A stretch of 64,000 nucleotides of DNA, from positions 62,001-126,000 of the forward strand of contig CAMBEI010000001.1 in NCBI GenBank assembly GCA_945865645.1, in the 5' to 3' direction. Below, in pieces: positions 27,947-39,118 of this stretch (its first letter is position 1; every line of letters starts with the position of its first letter). Made by a program: the position numbers and the translations under genes. The notes below the pieces were generated by a model. The model ran no database searches and was not told the DNA's origin. It worked only from the letters and a program-made list of their open reading frames with translations. The stretch comes from Chitinophaga pinensis. GTDB lineage: Bacteria; Bacteroidota; Bacteroidia; Chitinophagales; Chitinophagaceae.

Positions 27947-30205
27947 CTAAAATTTTGCTCCAACAGAAACGAAGAATGTGCTTCCATCAGATGGTAAAGC
28001 CCCCGGGCCGGGATAACCACCTGCACGACGGGTGAAATATTTTTGGTTACCCAAATTATTTATACCAGCTTTTATATTTAGTTTGGCTGAATATTTATAT
28101 ACAGCAGTTAAATCAATAACGGTATAAGATGGTATTAATCCGTTTTGTGCATTTGCTGAAACTGCAATGGTATTATTTGCATCGGCATAAGATTCATCTA
28201 CATAACTTAACTGGCCTGTTAAACTAAGTTTGTTGTAGGAAATAGTCATTCCTGTTCTGATAATATTTTCAGGAGCATTCTCTACTTTTTTATTTTTAAG
28301 ATTGGTTTCTACTAATTGGTTGTCGTTGTTTTTTATAATAAGTTTTAAGTTACCATATTTAGCATCTGTGTAACTATAACTTACAAAAAAACTTGCATCA
28401 GCCTTAGTTGATTTGCTAAAAGCTTTCATCGGGCTGAATTCAACCAGTCCTTCAAAACCCTTGCTGCTGCTGTTTCCAATATTGGTACGGTAATTATAAA
28501 AACTTCCGTCTGTTCTTTGTTGTACAATTGTGCCAATGCGGTTATTGTATTGCAGGTAATAAATTCCGACATCAAAAAATAAATAGTTTTTTAATTTACC
28601 CCTGTAACCCAAATCGGCATTGTAGCCTATTGCATCTTTCAAATCCTGATCAATAACATCCGTTGTTGGTGGTGCAGTTAAGTCAGCAAATTGCACAGGT
28701 CTGTAAGCTTGTGTAATGTTAGCATATATTTCTGTAGTGTTGCTTGTATGAAATTCGGCACCAACTCCGGCGAGCGCAAAACCTCTTGATTTTTTTTGAT
28801 GCTGTAAAATATTTTCTGTACCTGTATTGGTAAATCCATTTCTGCCGCTGGCATTACCGGTAATGTATTCATAACGAATGCCGGGTATAATTATAAAATT
28901 TTTTGAAACCCGAAAAATATTTTCGGCAAAAACAGCTACATTTGTTGTTTTAAAATCTATATCCTTGTTCCATATTCCATCCGATAAAGTCATATCATAA
29001 TTTCTTGCTGTTGTGCCTTTGCCATCCGATGCATACCGGAAAGTACAACCGTTGTAAAATCTGACTCCAGCAGAAATAGTCTGTTTTTTATTGAATAAAT
29101 TATAATCAGTTATAAAACGGGCCTCCATTCCTGCATTTCGGTATTTATCAGCGTTAACGTTTCTGTTGTTATACTGAGTGGTAGTTTTATTGATGGTATC
29201 TGCAATTATAATTCCTTCCGAAGGAATATAACCAACACTATTCCTATCGCCCAATATGCTAAAGAATTTTACGTTTAACCTTGCATGCTCATTAAAATCG
29301 TAATTGGCAATTAAGGCAGCAGTGGTCCAAGTAATATCAAACCAGTTTCTGCTGCGGAAACTTTGTTTAACATCCAGTTTAATTTGTGTATCTGTTAATC
29401 CGCCGGGTTGTTGGCTGCGGATATGAGAAACCATCAACTCAGCAGTTAATGATAATTTTTTATTTATGCGGTAGGTGAATGTTCCAAAACCTGAGTTGGT
29501 AAAATATTCGCTGTTCTTTCGGTATCCATTCGCATTTCGGTGATCAAGAAATCCATAGTAATGATATTTTTCGCTTTCGCCACCAACAGCATTATAACTG
29601 TTGAATAAGCCATTGCTTCCAACCGTTTGTTGCGTTTCAAACTCAAATTTTTTATTTATTTCACTACCGTTGCGTAAAATATAATTTACGAATCCGCCAA
29701 ACTGGGGGCCATATTGCAAAGCACCCTGCCCTCGTACAATTTCAATACGTTGCACTGCCTGTAATTGGGGATTGTAGTAGGCCTCGGGATATCCAAATGG
29801 ATCTGCTGAAATATCATAACCATTTTGCCTTACATTAAATTCCCAACTGCGGTTAGGGCTAAGTCCTCTTGCAGCCAGCCCAATTTGAATACCACTGCCA
29901 TCACTTTCCCAGATATGCATACCGGGTACTTTGGCAACTATCTGCCGCATATCGTTTGTTACTACATTGCCTTTTACATTATCTAAAACGATCAATGCAT
30001 TTTTTTTGCCGGCATAAATGGAAGTGCCAACTATTTCGGGCAATTGCTGAATATCACTTTTACTGTAACGGCCTACTACAGTTACGTCGGGTAAGTATTT
30101 ATGATTTGGTTCGGGTGAGTCTTTCTGGAAATTGTTTTTAACCTGTGCGGTTAATGATAAACATGAACTCAACAGTAAAATTGAAATGTAGAATATTTTC
30201 ACCAT
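27947..30205 (-). CDS. FecA-like TonB-dependent receptor
   Basis: A 752-residue outer-membrane receptor with signal peptide (1-20, S-L-T-A-Q), a TonB-box-like D-V-T-V-V-G-R, a plug domain (about 55-175) with I-E-I-V-R-G-Q-G-A-L-Q-Y-G-P-Q-F-G-G-F-V-N-Y-I, and a barrel ending V-S-V-G-A-K-F. The plug motifs and the C-terminal R-R-A-G-G-Y-P-G-P-G-A-L-P-S-D-G are typical of the ferric-citrate FecA group. It probably imports a ferric chelate; the exact ligand is unknown. The AraC-type regulator gene lies 81 bases upstream on the same strand and is the obvious candidate for its control. Confidence 0.87.
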   Translation of the reverse strand: MVKIFYISILLLSSCLSLTAQVKNNFQKDSPEPNHKYLPDVTVVGRYSKSDIQQLPEIVGTSIYAGKKNALIVLDNVKGNVVTNDMRQIVAKVPGMHIWESDGSGIQIGLAARGLSPNRSWEFNVRQNGYDISADPFGYPEAYYNPQLQAVQRIEIVRGQGALQYGPQFGGFVNYILRNGSEINKKFEFETQQTVGSNGLFNSYNAVGGESEKYHYYGFLDHRNANGYRKNSEYFTNSGFGTFTYRINKKLSLTAELMVSHIRSQQPGGLTDTQIKLDVKQSFRSRNWFDITWTTAALIANYDFNEHARLNVKFFSILGDRNSVGYIPSEGIIIADTINKTTTQYNNRNVNADKYRNAGMEARFITDYNLFNKKQTISAGVRFYNGCTFRYASDGKGTTARNYDMTLSDGIWNKDIDFKTTNVAVFAENIFRVSKNFIIIPGIRYEYITGNASGRNGFTNTGTENILQHQKKSRGFALAGVGAEFHTSNTTEIYANITQAYRPVQFADLTAPPTTDVIDQDLKDAIGYNADLGYRGKLKNYLFFDVGIYYLQYNNRIGTIVQQRTDGSFYNYRTNIGNSSSKGFEGLVEFSPMKAFSKSTKADASFFVSYSYTDAKYGNLKLIIKNNDNQLVETNLKNKKVENAPENIIRTGMTISYNKLSLTGQLSYVDESYADANNTIAVSANAQNGLIPSYTVIDLTAVYKYSAKLNIKAGINNLGNQKYFTRRAGGYPGPGALPSDGSTFFVSVGAKF

Positions 30206-30286
30206 CTTTTTTTAGATGGCAAAATTGCAAGCATTAAAAATTACAAGGTTATAGAATCGGGAAATCTATTTACGTAAAAAGGAAAA

Positions 30287-31225
30287 CTAACGTAGCAACA
30301 ATTCACAAGGCTTAATGCCCGTGTGCTTTTTAAAAGCAGTAGAAAAATGGGAGATAGATGAATACCCCAGCAACATAGAAACTTCTGTTACACTCAGGCC
30401 TTTATCGTACAATAAGTATTTGGCATGTTCCATTCTTTGACTTTGATAAAAATCAAAAATAGTGGTACCGAAAATTTCTTTAAAGCCTTTCTTTAAATAG
30501 CATTCATTGATGGCCACCTTGCGGCTAAGTGCTTTGATGGTAATGGGTTCGCCAATATGCTGCAATAAAACTTCACGGGCTTTAATGATCTTTTCCCGAT
30601 CTTCGGCATTTTGTAAAAACTTGCAGCTAAATTCTAGATCTTTATCCTCTCCCAACATGCAATCCATGCTGTATAATAATAATATTTGCGTTTGTGCGTT
30701 GATGAAAATATTTTCTCTGGTATCTGAATACGTGTGATTTAATAATGATTCAATAGCATTTCTAGTTTTATTACACAATGGCAATTGCTTAGAAAAAGAT
30801 AGGTTGTGTTTAAAGGAAAGTACATTTTCTGTTAAACTGTTTTCAATACTGTTATTGGTAAACTGGCTTAGGTAGTTTGGTTTAAAGCTAAAACTCAATA
30901 CATCTATACTATCTACTTTTTCAATACACCTTTTACTGATGTTTAATTTGCAAAAATTACATTCTGTTTGTTTTTGTTTGCAGTAAACATTTCCGCTTAC
31001 GCAAAATTTTAATTCGAGGTAATTGGCGGCGGGGTTGTCTTTTTCAATATGGTAGATGATGATGCCCGTATCATCAATACTCCATTGCGACTGTTTTCTA
31101 TAACGATTTATGGAATAATGCACCGATCCTGGCACTTTACGATCAATATGAAATAATACATCCAAATCCTCCTGTAACAGTAGTTGCTTGTGTGCAATAG
31201 TTAATATATCTGTCTGCTCCTCCAT
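30287..31225 (-). CDS. AraC-family transcriptional regulator with five-cysteine motif
   Basis: From the preferred start (M-E-E-Q-T-D) it is 312 residues. The C-terminal part (about 215-312) is a double helix-turn-helix AraC domain with G-F-K-E-I-F-G-T-T-I-F-D-F-Y and the C-terminal F-S-T-A-F-K-K-H-T-G. The N-terminal sensor region has five Cys at 75, 82, 89, 92 and 100 (spacing C-x6-C-x6-C-x2-C-x7-C), which could bind a metal or iron-sulfur cluster. The frame is open up to an ATG at 31288, but a -7 box lies between the two starts, so the shorter start is favoured. Its position next to the FecA-like receptor suggests iron-responsive control. Confidence 0.85.
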   Translation of the reverse strand: MEEQTDILTIAHKQLLLQEDLDVLFHIDRKVPGSVHYSINRYRKQSQWSIDDTGIIIYHIEKDNPAANYLELKFCVSGNVYCKQKQTECNFCKLNISKRCIEKVDSIDVLSFSFKPNYLSQFTNNSIENSLTENVLSFKHNLSFSKQLPLCNKTRNAIESLLNHTYSDTRENIFINAQTQILLLYSMDCMLGEDKDLEFSCKFLQNAEDREKIIKAREVLLQHIGEPITIKALSRKVAINECYLKKGFKEIFGTTIFDFYQSQRMEHAKYLLYDKGLSVTEVSMLLGYSSISHFSTAFKKHTGIKPCELLLR

Positions 31226-31237
31226 AAAAATTAGCCA

Positions 31238-31245
31238 CAAAGGTA
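31238..31245 (-). promoter_or_regulatory. Predicted -7 box of the AraC-type regulator
   Basis: Minus-strand TACCTTTG, a perfect TAnnTTTG box, lies 12 bases before the M-E-E-Q start at 31225. It supports that start over the longer frame. Confidence 0.45.
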
Positions 31246-31450
31246 CAAAGGAATGTTTAAACTTATAAGAGCAAAACGTGGATGACATTTCTTTAACAAA
31301 TTACCAGTTCTTTAGGTTGTGTTGCATTAAAATATACACTATAATACCTTTAGTCTTTATTTAATTTATCCCCTAAAAAGCATAAAATTTTTGGCAAAAA
31401 GTCAACCCAAAATAAACCCTTAATTATTACCTCAAACGCCTGTTTTTTCA

Positions 31451-31458
31451 TACCTTCG
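31451..31458 (+). promoter_or_regulatory. Possible -7 box of gyrB
   Basis: TACCTTCG differs by one base from TAnnTTTG and lies 45 bases before the gyrB ATG. No clear -33 element is seen. Confidence 0.3.
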
Positions 31459-31494
31459 CCTCAATATTGATTTTAACTATTAAAAGAGATTTAG

Positions 31495-33483
<1,989 letters not shown>

Positions 33484-33540
33484 AAATCATTTTTTAAGCT
33501 AAAAGCTATTTTTTAAAATATTATTTTATCACAATTTGTA

Positions 33541-33562
33541 AGGGGCTTTTAGCCTCTTTTTT
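33541..33562 (+). terminator. Intrinsic terminator of gyrB
   Basis: A short stem AGGGGCT/AGCCTCT, with one G-T pair, is followed by a T-run, 58 bases after the gyrB stop. Confidence 0.65.
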
Positions 33563-33761
33563 GTTATTCAAGTAGAATAGGTTAAAAAAACTCCTCTTTT
33601 TTTTATTAATAGCTAAACTATTGCCTGTTAAGTCTTTTAAGCTTATTTTATTAGTTGATCACACTTAAATATCGGTGTTTATAAGTATAGAAATTAAAAT
33701 TTTATAATGGGGATAACCATAGGCACTTAAGCTAATTTAAAGGGAAATCAAGCTGCGTTTT

Positions 33762-33792
33762 TTTGCTAAAACCAATATTTATTGTAGCTTGT
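33762..33792 (+). promoter_or_regulatory. Predicted promoter of the 66-residue protein
   Basis: TTTG at 33762-33765, a spacer of exactly 19 bases, then TAGCTTGT (33785-33792), a near match to TAnnTTTG. The start codon follows 74 bases later. Confidence 0.4.
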
Positions 33793-33866
33793 ACTCTATT
33801 AATAAGAAGAAATTTGCCTATAGGTGAATTCTTACACCCATATTTACTAACCATAAATTAATTAAA

Positions 33867-34067
33867 ATGTCAAAAATGTTAACAGCCTATTGCATGAAAA
33901 CAAAGGAAAAAAATGTTCCAATGCAGGATGCAGTAATAACTAAAACTTCTCGTGGAGGCTATATGGCCCAAGGTAACGATGGTAAAGGTAATAAAATGAC
34001 TACCATGCTTAGCGAAGCTACCGCATTGGAAGCTGTTAAAAACGGTGTGGCAAAACAAGCCTGGTAA
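33867..34067 (+). CDS. Small DUF5679-like protein lacking zinc cysteines
   Basis: A 66-residue protein. Residues 5-48 (A-Y-C-M-K-T-K-E-K then V-I-T-K-T-S-R-G-G-Y-M-A-Q-G-N-D-G-K-G-N-K-M) resemble the small rubredoxin-like DUF5679 fold, in which two C-x2-C knuckles bind zinc. Here only one Cys (residue 9) remains, so metal binding is unlikely. The C-terminus is a short helix ending A-K-Q-A-W. It has its own promoter candidate and terminator. The family link is by remembered pattern, and the function is unknown. Confidence 0.7.
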   Translation: MSKMLTAYCMKTKEKNVPMQDAVITKTSRGGYMAQGNDGKGNKMTTMLSEATALEAVKNGVAKQAW

Positions 34068-34087
34068 GTTTAACTAAAAAATTAATT

Positions 34088-34123
34088 AAGGTCGATCGGC
34101 GCAAGTTGAACGACCTTTTTTTT
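34088..34123 (+). terminator. Intrinsic terminator after the 66-residue gene
   Basis: Arms AAGGTCG (34088-34094) and CGACCTT (34111-34117) close a 16-base loop, followed by a run of T. It lies 20 bases after the stop codon. Confidence 0.8.
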
Positions 34124-34235
34124 GTTCATATATCCTAGCATTGCTTTCTAACTCAAAACCTATGCGGAGGTATAGTTAGTTCAGGTAACAACAAATTGAT
34201 ATAGTCGTGTAGTACCTTTCGCAATAATCTTATCA

Positions 34236-37200
34236 TCATTTAATATTCTTTTGCATTTTATCTAAAAATAAAAATAACTCATTCATTGTTTTTATCTCCT
34301 GAACAACCAATATACCATTTTTTCCAACTTGTTTTAACTTTCCTTTATTGGTGCCAGTTTGTAAAAAAAGTAAAACTCCATTAAATGTTTCACTTTGAAA
34401 ATAAGGGGAGTCGGGATTACTTACAAAGAAACATTTGAGGGTATTATTTTTCAAAAATATTTTTTCGAAACCTAGCTCTACAGCAATTTTTCTGCAACGA
34501 ACAGTTGTAAAAAGATCTTCAACCTGTAAAGGTATTGGCCCAAATCTATCTATCATTTCTGTATAAAAAGCAGTTAGATGTTCTTCATTTTCGCAATTAT
34601 CCAAACGGCTATATAGGGATAATCTTTCGGTAATACTTTCTACATAATTGTCGGGTATTAATATTTCTAAGTCGGTATCAATACTACAATCTGTTACAAA
34701 ATCATCCTGTTTTGCAATTTCTTCCTTATATAATTCTTTAAACTTTGTTCGCTTTAATTCTCGTATGGCTTCATCTAAAATTTTCTGATACATTTCAAAT
34801 CCAATTTCTGCAATAAATCCACTTTGTTCTCCACCCAACATATTGCCAGCACCACGTATATCAAGATCTCTCATTGCAATCTGAAATCCACTACCCAAAT
34901 CGCTATACTGCTCAAGCGTACTTAATCTTTTACGACTATCAACAGGCAATGTGCTCATAGGCGGAGCAAATAAATAACAAAAAGCTTTTTTATTACTACG
35001 GCCAACCCTTCCCCTAAGTTGGTGTAGATCGCTTAACCCAAATTGATGTGCATTATTAACAATGATGGTATTTACATTAGGTATATCCACCCCGCTTTCT
35101 ACAATATTAGTGCAAACTAGTACATCATATTTTTTATCCATAAAATCTAGGATGGTATCTTCCAACCCGTCACCATCCATTTGACCGTGGGCATAGGCTA
35201 TGCTAATATCCGGACAAAGACCTTGTATAAATTCCTTCATTTCTGGTAATCCATTTACTCGATTGTGAATAAAAAAAACCTGCCCGCCCCTTTCGGTTTC
35301 ATAATATATAATATCACGAATAACATCTTCATTAAAAACCATCACTTCGGTTTGTATAGGCTGTCTATTTGGCGGCGGCGTATTAATTATACTTAAATCC
35401 CTTGCTCCCATCAAACTAAATTGCAGCGTTCGTGGTATAGGTGTAGCGGTTAAGGTTAAGGAATCGACAGTTGTGCGCAGTTGTTTTAATTTTTCTTTTG
35501 CAGCTACACCAAATTTTTGTTCCTCATCAATAATCATTATCCCCAAATCTTTAAACTTCACATCTTTACTTAGTAATGCATGGGTACCAATGATGATATC
35601 AATTTTTCCTTCTGCAACTTTTTGTAAAGTTTCTTTTTTTTCTTTAGTCGATTTAAAACGATTTATAAAATCAACCGCAACAGGAAAATCTTTTAAGCGT
35701 TCACCAAATGTTTTATAATGCTGATAGGCAAGTATAGTTGTAGGCACTAAAATAGCAGCCTGTTTTCCATCGCAACAACTTTTAAAAGCTGCACGTATTG
35801 CAATTTCTGTTTTACCAAAACCAACATCACCGCAAATCAAGCGGTCCATAGGGGATGGTTTTTCCATATCTCGTTTTACATCTTCTGTTGCCTTGCCCTG
35901 ATCTGGGGTGTCTTCATAAATAAAGCTGGCTTCCAACTCGGCTTGCATGTAATTATCCGGGGCATGTGCAAATCCTTCCTGGCTTTTTCTTTGAGCATAT
36001 AGTTTTATTAGGTCTGTGGCAATATCCTTTACTTGTTTTTTTGTTTTGTCTTTTAATTTATTCCAAACATCACTACCTAGTTTATTCATTTTGGGTATAG
36101 AGCCTTCTTTACCACTATACTTTCCTATTTTATGAAGTGAAGAAATATTTACATATAATAGGTCGCCATCTTTATATTGAATACGAACGGCCTCCTGCAT
36201 TTTACCATTAGCTTCTATCTTTTGTAATCCACTATAAATCCCCACACCATGGTCGATATGTGTTATATAATCTCCGGGTTGTAATTCCCTCAGCATTTTT
36301 AAAGTGAGCGCTTTGTTTTTGCTAAACGCCTGCTTTACTTTGTATTTGTGATAACGTTGAAAAATTTGATGATCGGTATAACAAATCGATTTTAAATCAT
36401 CATCAATAAATCCTTCATGAATGGAAATTGGAACTGGAATAATATTTATTTCTGATTTACCATCGGCGCCTGTGGCAAGATCAGTAAATATTACATGCAA
36501 TCTTTCTAGCTGTTTAGGGTTTTCGGCAAATAAGTAAATATTATATTTTTTCTCTTCGTATTCTTTTATATTTTTTATTAAAAGGTCGAAATTTCTATTA
36601 AAGGCAGGCTGCTCTTTGGTTGCAAAGTCAATACGATGAATATTAGCAGCTGTTAATTTATTGTTTACAAAGTAAGGACTTTTCCCAAACTCAATAATAT
36701 GGCGCTGGCGAATTTGGGCTTCAATAGTTATAGCGCTTACAAAATCAGTTATTTTTAAATCGCTTCTAAAATTAAGATCGCTTTCCTCATTTTGGATACT
36801 GCTAATTCCCAGCTGTCCATTGTTAACTGCCAACTGTAAATCTTCTTCTTCCTGCTCAATTTTTTCTTTTATAAATTCCCAATCGGCACTCCAAATAACT
36901 GTGTTTTCTGGTAAAAAATCTAGTATCGAAACTTTCTCTCCTTTATCAAATTGTGTTTCTACATTCGGAATAATATTTATCTGCAATAATTTCCTTTCGC
37001 TTAACTGTGTTTCTGGATCAAAGATTCGTATACTGTCTACTTCATTACCAAATAATTCAATTCGATATGGTTTTTCATTACCAAAAGAATAAATATCCAG
37101 AATACCACCACGTACCGCAAATTGCCCGGGTTCATATACAAAATCGGTGCGAGAAAATCCATAGCCAATAAACTTTTCGTAAATAGCATTGGCGCTAATG

Positions 37201-37670
37201 GTATCTCCCTGTTTTATAGAGATAATATTTTCAGAAAGTGTTTTTGGTAACACTACTTTTTCAAATAACGCTTCAGGGTAAGTGATAATGGCACCCACCC
37301 GTCCACCTTGAATCGGAGAGGAGAATCGAGTTAAACATTCAGTCCGTAACATTACGTGACTTGGATTAAGGAGTCGATAATTTTTTTTATTTTTAAAAGA
37401 GGAAGGAAAATAAAATAAGTTTAATGCATTGGTAATATTCTCCAGCGTATTGTGAAAATATGCCGCTTCCTCCGCATCACGAAAAATAATAAGATGGTTT
37501 AATTTAGTGGCCGACGTATGGTTAAACACAGCTGAAACAACAAATGAAAATGCACTTCCATAAAGGCCAAAAAGTTGAATTTGCTGCGGTTGGGATGCAG
37601 TAATCCTGTCCACTATTTTAAAACAGCGGGGATCATTTACATACGCTTTCAACAACATGTCCAAATTCAT
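34236..37670 (-). CDS. mfd: Transcription-repair coupling factor
   Basis: A 1144-residue DNA translocase that releases stalled RNA polymerase and recruits UvrA. The N-terminal UvrB-like region is followed by the RNA-polymerase-binding domain (about 485-550, G-D-Y-I-T-H-I-D-H-G-V-G-I-Y). Helicase motifs include G-D-V-G-F-G-K-T-E (about 613), D-E-E-Q (about 714), T-A-T-P-I-P-R-T-L and Q-L-R-G-R-V-G-R, and a C-terminal TRCF domain closes the protein. Residues 115-126 (R-F-S-S-P-I-Q-G-G-R-V-G) may derive from a short repeat. A near-match -7 box (37679-37686) lies 8 bases before the ATG. Confidence 0.97.
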   Translation of the reverse strand: MNLDMLLKAYVNDPRCFKIVDRITASQPQQIQLFGLYGSAFSFVVSAVFNHTSATKLNHLIIFRDAEEAAYFHNTLENITNALNLFYFPSSFKNKKNYRLLNPSHVMLRTECLTRFSSPIQGGRVGAIITYPEALFEKVVLPKTLSENIISIKQGDTISANAIYEKFIGYGFSRTDFVYEPGQFAVRGGILDIYSFGNEKPYRIELFGNEVDSIRIFDPETQLSERKLLQINIIPNVETQFDKGEKVSILDFLPENTVIWSADWEFIKEKIEQEEEDLQLAVNNGQLGISSIQNEESDLNFRSDLKITDFVSAITIEAQIRQRHIIEFGKSPYFVNNKLTAANIHRIDFATKEQPAFNRNFDLLIKNIKEYEEKKYNIYLFAENPKQLERLHVIFTDLATGADGKSEINIIPVPISIHEGFIDDDLKSICYTDHQIFQRYHKYKVKQAFSKNKALTLKMLRELQPGDYITHIDHGVGIYSGLQKIEANGKMQEAVRIQYKDGDLLYVNISSLHKIGKYSGKEGSIPKMNKLGSDVWNKLKDKTKKQVKDIATDLIKLYAQRKSQEGFAHAPDNYMQAELEASFIYEDTPDQGKATEDVKRDMEKPSPMDRLICGDVGFGKTEIAIRAAFKSCCDGKQAAILVPTTILAYQHYKTFGERLKDFPVAVDFINRFKSTKEKKETLQKVAEGKIDIIIGTHALLSKDVKFKDLGIMIIDEEQKFGVAAKEKLKQLRTTVDSLTLTATPIPRTLQFSLMGARDLSIINTPPPNRQPIQTEVMVFNEDVIRDIIYYETERGGQVFFIHNRVNGLPEMKEFIQGLCPDISIAYAHGQMDGDGLEDTILDFMDKKYDVLVCTNIVESGVDIPNVNTIIVNNAHQFGLSDLHQLRGRVGRSNKKAFCYLFAPPMSTLPVDSRKRLSTLEQYSDLGSGFQIAMRDLDIRGAGNMLGGEQSGFIAEIGFEMYQKILDEAIRELKRTKFKELYKEEIAKQDDFVTDCSIDTDLEILIPDNYVESITERLSLYSRLDNCENEEHLTAFYTEMIDRFGPIPLQVEDLFTTVRCRKIAVELGFEKIFLKNNTLKCFFVSNPDSPYFQSETFNGVLLFLQTGTNKGKLKQVGKNGILVVQEIKTMNELFLFLDKMQKNIK
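37292..37326 (-). repeat. Possible REP-like segment inside mfd
   Basis: The plus strand reads CCACCCGTCCACC followed by TTGAATCGGAGAGGAGAAT, a G/C-rich patch unlike its A/T-rich surroundings. It resembles the style of intergenic palindromic repeats of this phylum and encodes roughly F-S-S-P-I-Q-G-G-R-V-G. No second copy of the same type is in the window, so this is a weak call. Confidence 0.3.
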
Positions 37671-37851
37671 CAGAGAGGTAAAGATAAGCCGAATAAAAAA
37701 TGTAAGAGGTGTTTATCTTAAATAATAAAAAAGAATACTTAAAAGTATCCTCTATTAATAAATGAGGATATTAATAAAAATTGCTGACACCAATTAATAA
37801 CAAATACAATCGGTATTCCTTTTTTCGAGAGTGATTTTATTTTATTTTTTG

Positions 37852-37859
37852 TAGCTTTG
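37852..37859 (+). promoter_or_regulatory. Predicted -7 box of the FAD reductase gene
   Basis: TAGCTTTG matches TAnnTTTG exactly and lies 14 bases before the ATG, implying a very short leader. No clear -33 TTTG is seen. Confidence 0.5.
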
Positions 37860-37873
37860 CGCAAATATAAATA

Positions 37874-38593
37874 ATGGCATTATTATCGTGGCAAACTGGA
37901 AAAGTTATTCGCATTGAATATGAAACAAGCATAACAAAAAGATTTTGGATACAGGTGCCCGAAATAGATTCTTTTGATTTTATTCCAGGGCAGTTTGTAA
38001 CCTTTGATTTACCCATTCACGAAAAAGCAAATAAACGACTAAGAAGCTACTCCATTGCCTCTTGGCCAGATAATAGAAATATTTTTGAACTAATAATTGT
38101 GCGCGATAAAAAAGGAGTTGGTACAAATTATTTATTTGAAGATGTACACGTAGATTCTGAGCTACGTTTTAGAGGCCCGCAGGGAGTGTTTACTTTAAAA
38201 GAACCATTTAATGAAGATTTATTTTTTATATGTACAGGCACTGGAATTGCTCCTTTTAGAAGTATGATTCATCATATAAAAAATAAACATATACCACATC
38301 AAAACATATATCTAATTTTTGGCTGTCAAACAAAAAACACCTTATTATATTACAAAGAAATGAAAGAACTGGAGCTATCTATTCCGGCTTTTAAATATAT
38401 TCCTACGCTTTCAAGAGAGCAATGGGAAGGCAATACAGGTTATGTGCATCCCATTTATGAAGCCATATGTGCCAACAAAAGACCTGCAAATTTTTATTTA
38501 TGTGGCTGGAGCGGTATGGTTGACGAATCAAAAAAAAGAATTATGGATATGGGATATGATAAAAAAGAAATTTATTATGAAATTTATGGTTGA
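37874..38593 (+). CDS. FAD-dependent ferredoxin/flavodoxin--NAD(P)H reductase-like protein
   Basis: A 239-residue flavoprotein of the FNR superfamily. The FAD-binding barrel has R57-S-Y-S60 and P-G-Q-F-V near residue 38. The nucleotide-binding domain has C-T-G-T-G-I-A-P-F-R-S (about 120-130) and ends with F-Y-L-C-G-W-S-G-M-V and a terminal aromatic-rich tail. There is no iron-sulfur domain, so it should pass electrons between NAD(P)H and a separate carrier such as ferredoxin. It lies 148 bases before nuoA on the same strand. A link to the complex I lacking NuoEFG is possible but only inferred. Confidence 0.85.
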   Translation: MALLSWQTGKVIRIEYETSITKRFWIQVPEIDSFDFIPGQFVTFDLPIHEKANKRLRSYSIASWPDNRNIFELIIVRDKKGVGTNYLFEDVHVDSELRFRGPQGVFTLKEPFNEDLFFICTGTGIAPFRSMIHHIKNKHIPHQNIYLIFGCQTKNTLLYYKEMKELELSIPAFKYIPTLSREQWEGNTGYVHPIYEAICANKRPANFYLCGWSGMVDESKKRIMDMGYDKKEIYYEIYG

Positions 38594-38741
38594 TTTTTTC
38601 TTCTTTTGCAGCCATACAAAATAAATATGCTTTCTATCATTTCTATTAATGATAGAAATTATACCCTCGCATATGTACATTTTACTCATTTTTTTCATAC
38701 CTTGTACTTTTAAAAATCATACCACTATTAATTAAATTTCT

Positions 38742-39092
38742 ATGGGTCCATCTTCTATGATTGTTTTGATAATTGCAGCGTTAGCCTTTTCTTCTATTGC
38801 AGTAATGATTGCGAAGTTTGTTACAAAATATACCAAGAATCCACAAAAAGGCGAACCTTACGAATGCGGCATACCAACTACTGGTAAAACCTGGATACAA
38901 TTAAATGTTGGGTACTATTTATTTGCATTAATATTTTTAATATTTGATGTGGAACTTATTTTTCTTTTTCCTTGGGCTGTGGTGGCTAAAAGTTTGGGTT
39001 GGTTAGCCTTAATTGAAGTGCTAATTTTCTTTTTTATACTATTTATGGGATTTTTATATGCACATAAAAAAGGGGCATTAAAATGGATTTGA
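38742..39092 (+). CDS. nuoA: NADH-quinone oxidoreductase subunit A
   Basis: A 116-residue membrane subunit of complex I with three membrane segments (about 5-27, 60-82 and 88-110). The conserved loop K-G-E-P-Y-E-C-G-I-P and the segment F-L-I-F-D-V-E-L-I-F-L-F-P-W are diagnostic. It starts the nuo cluster, 26 bases before nuoB. Confidence 0.95.
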   Translation: MGPSSMIVLIIAALAFSSIAVMIAKFVTKYTKNPQKGEPYECGIPTTGKTWIQLNVGYYLFALIFLIFDVELIFLFPWAVVAKSLGWLALIEVLIFFFILFMGFLYAHKKGALKWI

Positions 39093-39118
39093 TAAAAGGT
39101 TTTAAAGTGTTAAATTAA

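Larger units (their letters stand above)
33484..33866. other. Intergenic region between gyrB and the 66-residue gene
   Basis: This 383-base A/T-rich gap holds the gyrB terminator (33541-33562) and a promoter candidate for the downstream small gene (33762-33792). The middle part (about 33565-33750) shows no open frame, tRNA or clear fold. Confidence 0.6.

Noticed and set aside
31226..31288. Longer start for the AraC-type regulator
   Set aside because: A perfect -7 promoter box lies within the extra coding stretch, so transcription would begin downstream of that ATG.
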